Shown here in pieces: positions 1-5,514 of a stretch of 6,517 nt of DNA. Under the pieces are notes generated by a model. The model made no database searches and was not told the origin of the DNA. It saw nothing but the letters and a program-made list of their open reading frames with translations. Source of the stretch: Methylotetracoccus sp. (GTDB lineage: Bacteria; Pseudomonadota; Gammaproteobacteria; Methylococcales; Methylococcaceae); contig JALORT010000152.1 in NCBI GenBank assembly GCA_025458755.1, forward strand, positions 1 through 6,517. The letters run 5' to 3'. Numbering within the stretch: position 1 is the stretch's first letter; the number at the start of each line of letters is the position of its first letter. The position numbers and the translations under genes were made by a program.

Positions 1-348
1 TTCGACAAGGGCCTGCTGGAAGTGGCGCCGCTGGCCTTCATGCGCGGCCGCACGCTGAATGATTCGTTCATTATCCTCGACGAAGCGCAGAACACCACGA
101 TTGAACAGATCAAGATGTTTCTGACCCGCGTCGGCTTCGGATCGAAAGCGGTCGTGACCGGGGACATCACGCAGATTGATCTGCCGCGGAACAAGGAATC
201 CGGGCTTCGGCATGTCATCGAGGTGCTGCGTGACGTGGACGGGATCAGTTTCACCTTCTTCACCACACGGGATGTCGTCCGGCATCCGCTGGTGCAACGC
301 ATCGTCGCTGCCTACGAAGCGTTCGAGCGCTCCGTGCCAGCCGCATGA
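1..348 (+). CDS. ybeZ: PhoH-family ATPase (YbeZ-like), 3' part only
   Basis: This is the last 115 codons of a PhoH-like P-loop ATPase; the reading frame is open from base 1 and the start and Walker A region lie outside the window. Visible are a Walker B strand FIILDEAQN (about codons 22-30), the downstream [10 protein letters not shown] motif (about codons 54-63) that is hallmark PhoH sequence, and a C-terminal [12 protein letters not shown] segment. Full-length family members are roughly 320-350 residues, so about two thirds is missing. The family consists of cytosolic ATPases linked to RNA metabolism, and YbeZ is thought to partner YbeY. The stop codon TGA overlaps the ybeY start as ATGA, so the two are very probably co-transcribed and translationally coupled. 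The family call is firm; the exact biochemical role is known only from the family. Confidence 0.93.
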   Translation, partial: FDKGLLEVAPLAFMRGRTLNDSFIILDEAQNTTIEQIKMFLTRVGFGSKAVVTGDITQIDLPRNKESGLRHVIEVLRDVDGISFTFFTTRDVVRHPLVQRIVAAYEAFERSVPAA

Positions 349-758
349 TCCACATCGAAGTACAGAATGTCTCAGAACGTGCGGAGGTGCCCACCCCGGC
401 CGATTTCCGGTGCTGGGCGGCAGGCGCGGTCAAGCGCGCATCAGCGGGGCTGGTGATCCGAGTGGTCGATCGCCAGGAAGGCGCCGAATTGAACGAGCGC
501 TACCGGGGGAAGCCGGGCCCGACCAACGTGCTCAGCTTTCCGTTTCAGGCGCCGCCGGGCGTTGCTTGCGATGAGTTGGGCGATGTTGTCATCTGTGCGC
601 CGCTCGTGCAGCACGAAGCGCTTGCTCAAGGGGTGCTGCACCTGCAGGGATTCGATCACCTGAATCCATCTGAGGCGGAAATTATGGAAGCGGAGGAAGC
701 AGCGATTTTGGCGCGACTGGGGTTTCCCAATCCCTACGAAGAGGTCACGTCCCGATGA
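345..758 (+). CDS. ybeY: Endoribonuclease YbeY with an internal deletion at the zinc site
   Basis: The 137-residue product is clearly YbeY, the single-strand-specific endoribonuclease acting in 16S rRNA 3'-end maturation and 70S ribosome quality control. Family marks are RVVD (39-42), [16 protein letters not shown] (52-67, containing the conserved Arg, here R54), ELGDVVIC (77-84) and the C-terminal part of the zinc motif, LHLQGFDH (98-105), followed by [10 protein letters not shown]. The normal motif is HGxLHLxGYDH with three histidine ligands. Here the first is missing: residues 95-99 read QGVLH. Recalled E. coli YbeY aligns well on both sides but has about 14 more residues between EQG and SLHL, the helix ending in HMVVHG. 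The protein is accordingly short against about 150-155 residues in the family. The frame is intact and the start (ATGA overlap with the ATPase stop) is unambiguous. Activity is doubtful unless the gap is a sequencing or assembly artefact. Confidence 0.93.
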   Translation: MIHIEVQNVSERAEVPTPADFRCWAAGAVKRASAGLVIRVVDRQEGAELNERYRGKPGPTNVLSFPFQAPPGVACDELGDVVICAPLVQHEALAQGVLHLQGFDHLNPSEAEIMEAEEAAILARLGFPNPYEEVTSR

Positions 759-1618
759 AGGACGAATACAGCGGCGAACATCGCAGCTGGCTCGGTAGGC
801 TCGGACATTTTCTCGCCGGTGAGCCGGAGGATCGTGAAGATCTGATGGAACTACTGCGGGATGCAGAGAAACGCGGACTGCTCGACAGCGAAGCGCTGGC
901 GATGATCGAAGGCGTGCTGCAGGTGGCCGAGTTACGTGTGGGCGACATCATGATCCCGCGGGCGCAAATGGTAGTCGTACCCCAGGATGCGGAGCTGGAA
1001 ATCATCTTGCCGCTGGTGGCCGAGTCGGCGCATTCGCGGTACCCGGTCATCGGTGAAGACCGGGCGGAAGTGGTCGGCGTGCTCTTGGTCAAGGATTTGC
1101 TGGCCCGAAGCCTGAAGAATCGGCAGTACCTGGTGCGGGAGATCATGCGCCCCGCACAATTCGTGCCGGAAAATAAGCGTCTGAATGTACTGCTGCGGGA
1201 GTGTCGCGCCAATCGCAGCCACATGGCCATCGTGGTCGACGAGTATGGTGCAGCGGCCGGGCTGGTCACGATCGAAGACGTTCTGGAGCAAATCGTCGGT
1301 GAAATCGAAGACGAGCATGATTTCGGCGATGAGGACTACATCTTCCGTAAGAACGAACGCGAATACACGGTGAAGGCGCTGGCACCGATCGAGGAGTTTA
1401 ACGAGTATTTTGGCGCCGACCTCAGCGACGAGGCCTACGACACCATCGGTGGTTTAATCGTCCACCACCTAGGTCACGTTCCTCGGCGCGGCGAACGGGT
1501 GGATCTGGATGGGTTTCGGTTTGTCGTGCTGCGAGCGGACAACCGGCGCGTGCATCTGGTGAAACTCATCCGGATGTCCGGCGCCATGGCCGATCAGTTC
1601 CCCGACGGCGTGGATTAA
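755..1618 (+). CDS. corC: CorC/YbeX-type CBS-pair protein
   Basis: The 287-residue product has the size and layout of CorC/YbeX (E. coli about 292). After an acidic N-terminus with an LLRDAEKRGLLD segment (33-44), two CBS domains follow at about 62-120 (VGDIMIPRAQMVVV opening, VGVLLVKDLL closing) and 127-184 (VREIMRPAQFVPE opening, VTIEDVLEQIVGEIEDEHD closing). The CorC_HlyC transporter-associated domain covers about 203-275. No membrane helices are visible, so it lacks the DUF21/CNNM part of longer relatives and should be cytosolic. CBS pairs usually sense adenine nucleotides. The family was first described as an accessory of CorA Mg/Co efflux, and YbeX has since been tied to ribosome metabolism, which fits its place beside ybeZ and ybeY. 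The ATG overlaps the ybeY stop as ATGA. The family call is firm; the precise role is less so. Confidence 0.94.
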   Translation: MKDEYSGEHRSWLGRLGHFLAGEPEDREDLMELLRDAEKRGLLDSEALAMIEGVLQVAELRVGDIMIPRAQMVVVPQDAELEIILPLVAESAHSRYPVIGEDRAEVVGVLLVKDLLARSLKNRQYLVREIMRPAQFVPENKRLNVLLRECRANRSHMAIVVDEYGAAAGLVTIEDVLEQIVGEIEDEHDFGDEDYIFRKNEREYTVKALAPIEEFNEYFGADLSDEAYDTIGGLIVHHLGHVPRRGERVDLDGFRFVVLRADNRRVHLVKLIRMSGAMADQFPDGVD

Positions 1619-1624
1619 CACACC

Positions 1625-3112
1625 GTGCGCCTGGATGTGCTGGCCGTCCTGGCCGGACTGCTGCTGCCGCTCGCCTTCGCGCCGTTCGGCTACGGCCTCC
1701 TGGCCGTAATCTCGCTGATGCTGTTGTTCGTCGCTTGGCGGAACGCCGATCCCGCCGCCGCTTTCCGGCGCGGCTACTGGTTCGGCCTCGGCCAGTATGG
1801 CTTCGGCATTTCCTGGATCTTCATCAGCCTGCATGATTACGGGGGCGCCAGTCCGGTGACGGCGGTCTTGCTGACATCACTGCTGGTGGCATTCCTCGCT
1901 CTCTATCCCGCGGCGGTCGGATGGTTCGCTCGGAGCAGGTTCCGGTCCGGCAGCGCAATGATCCAACTGGTGTGGCTGTTCCCGGCGACCTGGGTCTTGA
2001 TGGAATGGGTCCGGGGCTGGTTTCTGACCGGCCTGCCGTGGCTGCTGGTGGGCTACACCCAGACCGATACACCGCTGCGCGGCATCGCGCCGGTGTTCGG
2101 CACCTTTGGCGTCAGCCTGGCGACGGCGATGCTCGCGGGGCTGTTCGTTGCCGCTTGGTTTGCGCGCGGCTGGATTCGCCGATTCGTGCTGGCTGGAATC
2201 CTGTCGATCTTGGGCCTTTCGGCCGGGTTGGACCGAATTCAATGGACTGAGCCGGCGGGCGAGCCCTTTCGTGTCGCCGTGCTGCAGGGAAACATCCCAC
2301 AGAACACGAAGTGGTTGCCGGAGGCCCAGCAGGCGACGATACAAATGTACGTCAATCTGACCCGCGATCATTACGGCGCTCGGCTGATCGTCTGGCCGGA
2401 AACGGCGATTCCGGCTTTCTACCAGAATATCGAAGCGGCTGTCGTCCCTGAACTCGAGGCGGAGGCGCGGCAGCATGGTTCCGACCTGATGATCGGCGTA
2501 CCGTATTTCGACCGTGCGACGGAAAGCTACTTCAATGCCGTCGCCGTCTTGGGACACCAGCGCGGGTTTTACTTCAAGCGCCACCTGGTTCCGTTCGGCG
2601 AGTACCTGCCGTTGCGTCCGCTGCTCGGTTTCATGCTGGATCTGCTGGACATTCCGTTGTCCGATTTTTCCGCAGGGAGCGATCGGCAGTCTGCGGTCCG
2701 CGCGGCCGGCTATCCCGTCGCGATCACGATCTGCTACGAGGACATCTTCGGGCAAGAAGCGCTCGCCGGACTTCCGGAGGCGGCCTATCTGGTGAATGTG
2801 ACCAATGATGCCTGGTTCGGCGACTCCATTGCGCCGCACCAACATTGGCAGATGGCGCGTATGCGTGCGATCGAGGCGGGGCGCTACATGGTGCGTTCGA
2901 CCAATACCGGTGTCTCCGGCATCATTGCTTCGGACGGGTCGGCCGTGGGCATCGCGCCCATGTTCCAGAAGACGGCCATCGAAGCCACCGTGACGCCAAT
3001 GCAAGGCGCAACACCGTACACGCGGTTTGGCGACTGGCTGGTGCTGTCCATGCTGCTGGCCATTTTTCTCGCCGTCGCCAGACACGCCAGGCCCGGGCGG
3101 CCGGCGCGGTGA
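1625..3112 (+). CDS. lnt: Apolipoprotein N-acyltransferase Lnt
   Basis: The 495-residue inner-membrane enzyme transfers an acyl chain from phospholipid to the N-terminal cysteine of diacylated lipoproteins, the last maturation step before Lol export. The first about 205 residues are a bundle of hydrophobic helices. A carbon-nitrogen hydrolase domain begins with FRVAVLQGNIPQNTKW (from about 215) and runs to about 455, and a last hydrophobic segment (about 470-487) precedes a basic tail. The catalytic triad is intact: E259 in VWPETA, K318 in FYFKRHLVPFGEYLP and C370 in TICYEDIFG. VNVTNDAWFGDS and the RSTNTGVSGI segment are further Lnt signatures. The start is GTG: it is the first start codon after the corC stop, six bases downstream in the same frame, and no ATG lies nearby. 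The Shine-Dalgarno sequence is poor, so translation probably depends on ribosomes finishing corC. Length is normal (E. coli 512). Confidence 0.95.
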   Translation: MRLDVLAVLAGLLLPLAFAPFGYGLLAVISLMLLFVAWRNADPAAAFRRGYWFGLGQYGFGISWIFISLHDYGGASPVTAVLLTSLLVAFLALYPAAVGWFARSRFRSGSAMIQLVWLFPATWVLMEWVRGWFLTGLPWLLVGYTQTDTPLRGIAPVFGTFGVSLATAMLAGLFVAAWFARGWIRRFVLAGILSILGLSAGLDRIQWTEPAGEPFRVAVLQGNIPQNTKWLPEAQQATIQMYVNLTRDHYGARLIVWPETAIPAFYQNIEAAVVPELEAEARQHGSDLMIGVPYFDRATESYFNAVAVLGHQRGFYFKRHLVPFGEYLPLRPLLGFMLDLLDIPLSDFSAGSDRQSAVRAAGYPVAITICYEDIFGQEALAGLPEAAYLVNVTNDAWFGDSIAPHQHWQMARMRAIEAGRYMVRSTNTGVSGIIASDGSAVGIAPMFQKTAIEATVTPMQGATPYTRFGDWLVLSMLLAIFLAVARHARPGRPAR

Positions 3113-3320
3113 CGGTTCCGTTGACCCGTGACCGAGACGGGCGCGCAACCAGACGGCGTCACGAGGGGGATGTCACCCAGCGGCATCCCGAGGTACGCGC
3201 CTCGTCGGTGATTCTTCCGCGCCCAGTCGCAGCGGGTTCGTTCTGCGCAGGTGGCCCCAAAATGTTCGAACCTGGTGTCGGTTTGCCGGTCGAAGGATGC
3301 AAGACCAGTGAGATGCTCAT

Positions 3321-3325
3321 GAGGA
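3321..3325 (+). promoter_or_regulatory. Ribosome binding site of the 108-residue protein
   Basis: GAGGA is separated by eight bases from ATG 3334. It is the reason for preferring this start over the upstream ATGs at 3313 and 3319, which have no comparable purine stretch. ATG 3262 has its own fair site (AGGTGG, 3249-3254) and remains an alternative. Confidence 0.5.
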
Positions 3326-3333
3326 ATGCAGCG

Positions 3334-3660
3334 ATGGTTTGTGAAGAAGTGGACGAGCGTGTGATCGCCGATGAATTGACCCGCTGGTTCATCCGGCGGC
3401 TGGACGAAATGAAAATCCGCCTCGAAGACGAGGTTCTCAGTTACGATTGCAATACCGCGTATGACTATGTGTTTTTCCGCTTGCAGGCGGACGCCCAAGA
3501 GTATTGCGAAAAAACCTACGGCTATCTGCCGTCTCCCGGGCAATTGACCACGGCGTTCTTCGGCGCGGAATATGAACGGGCGCGACGCGATCGCTTGGCG
3601 CAACGCAGCTGGGTCGCCAAGTTCAGCGACTTTATCGGCAGGAAGAACCGACCGCTGTGA
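3334..3660 (+). CDS. Small protein of unknown function, 108 residues
   Basis: I do not recognise this family. The preferred start ATG 3334 has GAGGA at 3321-3325, eight bases upstream. Other in-frame starts are ATG 3319, ATG 3313, ATG 3262 (AGGTGG seven bases upstream, giving 132 residues) and GTG 3109, which overlaps the lnt stop. The stretch before about 3262 is Arg-rich and does not look coding. The product is soluble, highly charged and rich in aromatics, with no signal peptide or membrane segment. An amphipathic N-terminal half (ERVIADELTRWFIRRLDEMKIRLEDEV) suggests helices. Three cysteines (C3, one in SYDCN, one in QEYCEK) are too scattered for a clear metal motif. A YGYLPSPGQLTTAFFG segment is followed by a basic C-terminus ending KNRPL. 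It lies 221 bases after lnt and 222 before the metal module, so it is probably its own unit or a distal operon gene. That it is real coding sequence is likely but not proven. Confidence 0.68.
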   Translation: MVCEEVDERVIADELTRWFIRRLDEMKIRLEDEVLSYDCNTAYDYVFFRLQADAQEYCEKTYGYLPSPGQLTTAFFGAEYERARRDRLAQRSWVAKFSDFIGRKNRPL

Positions 3661-3830
3661 GAAGATTCCCACGAGTCCATGCTGCGCGGGTACGATACGC
3701 CGTCCGGCGGTGAATGGTCGCGGATGCGGGGCGCGGGCGAGGCCTCCGATCCGTTGATACGCCGCTAGCCGGCAGCGCGCCCTTCGCTTCTGCACCCCAA
3801 CCCAACCACTGTTTTCCCTCAAGCGGCCTG

Positions 3831-3836
3831 TATCAT
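3831..3836 (+). promoter_or_regulatory. Candidate -10 element for the metal-transport gene
   Basis: TATCAT matches the sigma-70 -10 consensus in five of six positions and lies about 47 bases before the start codon, a plausible leader length. No good -35 hexamer is present at the expected distance; the closest stretch (CTGTTT, 3809-3814) is poor. An activator-dependent promoter, or a chance match in a GC-rich spacer, are both possible. Confidence 0.3.
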
Positions 3837-3857
3837 CGATCTTCACACGGCGATCGA
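3836..3857. repeat. Short dyad (possible operator) upstream of the metal-transport gene
   Basis: TCGATC (3836-3841) and its exact inverse GATCGA (3852-3857) are separated by ten bases, right after the candidate -10 and about where transcription would begin. That placement would suit a repressor site, but six-base arms can occur by chance. It does not resemble the CueR-type copper operator known from enterobacteria. Confidence 0.25.
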
Positions 3858-3872
3858 GGGCAAGGGCGTTGC

Positions 3873-3876
3873 GGAG
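3873..3876 (+). promoter_or_regulatory. Ribosome binding site deciding the start of the HMA-SafE-cupredoxin gene
   Basis: GGAG ends six bases before ATG 3883, a good spacing for that start. The two TTG codons directly upstream (3877 and 3880) are in frame but would leave no room for the site, so ATG 3883 is chosen. Confidence 0.65.
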
Positions 3877-3882
3877 TTGTTG

Positions 3883-5265
3883 ATGTCCATTACGATCCAG
3901 CAGTTCAGTGTCGGCGGCATGCAGTGTCCCGGATGCGAGGACATCCTCGAAGAGGCCGTGTCCCGTGTGCACGGCGTGCAGCAAGTTCGCGCCGATTACG
4001 CCAAAGAAATCGTCGAGGTGACTTTCGACTCGCGCAAAGCCAAACGGGATCAGCTTGTTCACGCCATCCTGGGGGCTGGGTACAGCTGCGCTTCGAAAGC
4101 GCCCGAGCATCGCTGGCGCGTCATGCGGACCTTGCTGGCCGTCCTGATCGGAATCGCCGGCATCGCGCTGATTCTATGGGCCGGCCAATGGGCGGAAAGT
4201 ATCCGCCTTCCGGCGTTCGATCAACAGCTAAGCTATGGACTGCTATTCCTCGTCGGGCTGTTGACCGGTTTCCATTGTGTGGGCATGTGCGGCGGTTTTG
4301 TGTTGGGATACACGGCCCGTAACGCGTCGCTCGGACGACACTCCTTTGCGCTGGCCCACTTCATGTACGGCATGGGCAAGACGCTGTCGTATACGGTCAT
4401 CGGCGGATTGTTCGGTCTGCTCGGCTCGGTAGTCGCCTTCACACCCATGCTCCGCGGAGTCGCCGGCGTGGTGGCGGGTGTATTCCTGGTGCTGATGGGT
4501 CTCAGCATGCTGAAGGTCTTTCCTGCGCTGCGGCTGGGTCTCCGGATGCCAGGTTTTCTGCAGCGCTTCATTCGAGGTGAAGCACGCCGTCATCGTAGCC
4601 CGCTGGCGATCGGTCTGCTGAACGGGTTGATGATCGCCTGCGGCCCACTGCAGGCGATGTATGTGATGGCGGCGGGAACCGGCAGCTTCGTCGAAGGGGC
4701 GAAGCGACTGTTCGTGTTCGGCACCGGTACGCTGCCGATTCTGCTGGGCTTCGGTATGATGGCCAGCCTGGTGTCGCACCGGGCCACGGAGAAAATCCTG
4801 AAGCTCTCGGCCGTGTTCGTGATGGCGATCGGCTTGCTGATGGTCAACCGCGGTTTGATCCTGACCGGCACCGGTTATGATATGAACACGCTGTCGGCCA
4901 TCGCCCGCGTCGAAGCGGCGCGATGGGTCGATTTTCTGCGGGCGCGCCTGCCGGTCGAGGAAGGCTACCAAGTCATTCGTATGACCGTCACCAAGAGCGG
5001 TTACCGGCCTGATACCTTCGTGCTGAGAGAGGGCGTGCCAGTAAAATGGGTCATCGACGGGCGCGAACTCACCTACTGCAATCGCCGGATCATGGTTCCT
5101 GCGCTGGGTCTGGAGATCGAATTGGTCGAAGGCGAGCAGACGGTCGAGTTTGTTCCCCGCGAAGCAGGCGTGATACCTTGGAGTTGCTGGATGGGGATGC
5201 TGCCGGGTTCTTTCGTCGTCCAGCCGGCGGAACCGCCGAACGATTCCGGCACGGGCCCGGATTAG
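3883..5265 (+). CDS. HMA - SafE/UreH-type membrane core - cupredoxin fusion, putative copper transporter
   Basis: The 460-residue product has three modules. Residues 3-70 are a heavy-metal-associated (HMA) ferredoxin-like domain with the metal motif GGMQCPGC (C15, C18). Residues about 80-328 contain about seven hydrophobic helices of the sulfite exporter TauE/SafE (UreH/DsbD-like) type, with two related half motifs: TGFHCVGMCGG (128-138; C132, C136) and LNGLMIACGP (246-255; C253). Residues about 362-446 are a cupredoxin-like domain with TYCNRRIMVP (C399) and WSCWMGM (C435, M437, M439). An odd helix number would put the HMA domain in the cytoplasm and the cupredoxin outside, as expected for moving Cu(I) outward. 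The combination of these domains is known in databases as 'sulfite exporter TauE/SafE family protein'; sulfite transport itself is unlikely here. The next gene is a CopA-type ATPase. The substrate is inferred from the domains and the neighbour. Confidence 0.88.
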   Translation: MSITIQQFSVGGMQCPGCEDILEEAVSRVHGVQQVRADYAKEIVEVTFDSRKAKRDQLVHAILGAGYSCASKAPEHRWRVMRTLLAVLIGIAGIALILWAGQWAESIRLPAFDQQLSYGLLFLVGLLTGFHCVGMCGGFVLGYTARNASLGRHSFALAHFMYGMGKTLSYTVIGGLFGLLGSVVAFTPMLRGVAGVVAGVFLVLMGLSMLKVFPALRLGLRMPGFLQRFIRGEARRHRSPLAIGLLNGLMIACGPLQAMYVMAAGTGSFVEGAKRLFVFGTGTLPILLGFGMMASLVSHRATEKILKLSAVFVMAIGLLMVNRGLILTGTGYDMNTLSAIARVEAARWVDFLRARLPVEEGYQVIRMTVTKSGYRPDTFVLREGVPVKWVIDGRELTYCNRRIMVPALGLEIELVEGEQTVEFVPREAGVIPWSCWMGMLPGSFVVQPAEPPNDSGTGPD

Positions 5266-5303
5266 CCGATGTTAGAGTTGCAGGTTCCGACCCGGCGGTG
5301 GTC

Positions 5304-5319
5304 TGCCGCTTCTGCGGCA
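5304..5319 (+). other. Stable stem-loop after the metal-transport gene
   Basis: TGCCGC (5304-5309) and GCGGCA (5314-5319) form a perfect six-pair stem with a four-base TTCT loop, 38 bases after the stop codon. No T-run follows, so it is not a classical intrinsic terminator. It could pause transcription or protect the 3' end of the upstream mRNA from exonucleases. Confidence 0.45.
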
Positions 5320-5322
5320 ATC

Positions 5323-5379
5323 GTTCACGAGTGAGTGCCGCGTGTCGGCCGGAGGTTGGAGCCCACGGCGCTCGTGAAC
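5323..5379. repeat. Nine-base perfect inverted repeat in the intergenic spacer
   Basis: GTTCACGAG (5323-5331) is exactly inverted as CTCGTGAAC (5371-5379), with 39 bases between; a G.T pair and a G-C pair can extend the stem inward. A second dyad, GCCCAC (5361-5366) with GTGGGC (5387-5392), overlaps the right arm, so the two stems are mutually exclusive in RNA. The role is unknown. It may be a regulatory leader structure, a protein site, or a remnant of a small mobile repeat. Confidence 0.5.
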
Positions 5380-5435
5380 ACCCCCTGTGGGCGCGCGCCA
5401 TGCTCACGAAAAATTGTCGGAGTCACTGCCTTGAG

Positions 5436-5458
5436 GCGTGCTGCCGTGCACGCTACGG
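5436..5458. repeat. Overlapping hairpins before the ATPase gene
   Basis: GCGTG (5436-5440) pairs with CACGC (5449-5453), and CCGT (5444-5447) can instead pair with ACGG (5455-5458). The perfect eight-base palindrome CGTGCACG sits at 5445-5452. The segment lies 57-79 bases before the ATPase start, where a leader or operator would be expected. Arms are short, so significance is uncertain. Confidence 0.3.
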
Positions 5459-5501
5459 TTGAGTGCCATGCTCTCGGCCTAGAGAACCATTAAAACCATG
5501 T

Positions 5502-5505
5502 GGAG
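5502..5505 (+). promoter_or_regulatory. Ribosome binding site of the P-type ATPase gene
   Basis: GGAG is followed after nine bases by ATG 5515. It lies inside a five-codon reading frame (ATG 5498 to TGA 5513-5515) whose stop overlaps the ATPase start as TGATG. Confidence 0.45.
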
Positions 5506-5514
5506 ATCGCTTTG

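Noticed and set aside
3125..3141. Hairpin after lnt (CCCGT/ACGGG) as a terminator
   Set aside because: Only five pairs with a seven-base loop and no T-run; too weak to call.
1877..3148. 423-codon open frame on the minus strand
   Set aside because: It is antisense to lnt, which has an intact catalytic triad and full length. The translation is low-complexity (rich in R, H, Q, P, G) with no recognisable domain, as expected of a shadow frame in GC-rich coding DNA.
2845..3333. Longer form of the small hypothetical protein starting inside lnt or at GTG 3109
   Set aside because: The part overlapping lnt is a shadow frame, and the part after the lnt stop is Arg-rich and non-protein-like up to about 3262. 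GTG 3109 overlaps the lnt stop but has no convincing ribosome binding site.
2884..4110. 408-codon open frame on the minus strand running through lnt, the spacer, the small gene and the HMA domain
   Set aside because: It is antisense to well-supported genes over much of its length and resembles no known protein; open minus-strand frames of this size occur by chance at this GC content.
3714..4322. 202-codon plus-strand frame overlapping the HMA-SafE gene
   Set aside because: It overlaps the HMA and first membrane helices in a different frame, and its translation is Arg/Gly/Ser-rich with no domain.
5269..5334. 21-codon frame (ATG to TGA) right after the metal-transport gene as a leader peptide
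   Set aside because: It has no ribosome binding site, no run of regulatory codons and no signal-like composition; the stem-loop inside it is explained without translation.
5046..5462. Plus-strand frame containing a CRFCGNRS zinc-ribbon-like string
   Set aside because: It begins inside the cupredoxin domain in another frame, and the single CxxC is not followed by a second pair with usual spacing.
5455..5514. CueR/MerR-type copper promoter before the ATPase gene
   Set aside because: A TTGAGT hexamer (5459-5464) is present, but no proper -10 lies 17-20 bases downstream and there is no convincing dyad in the spacer.
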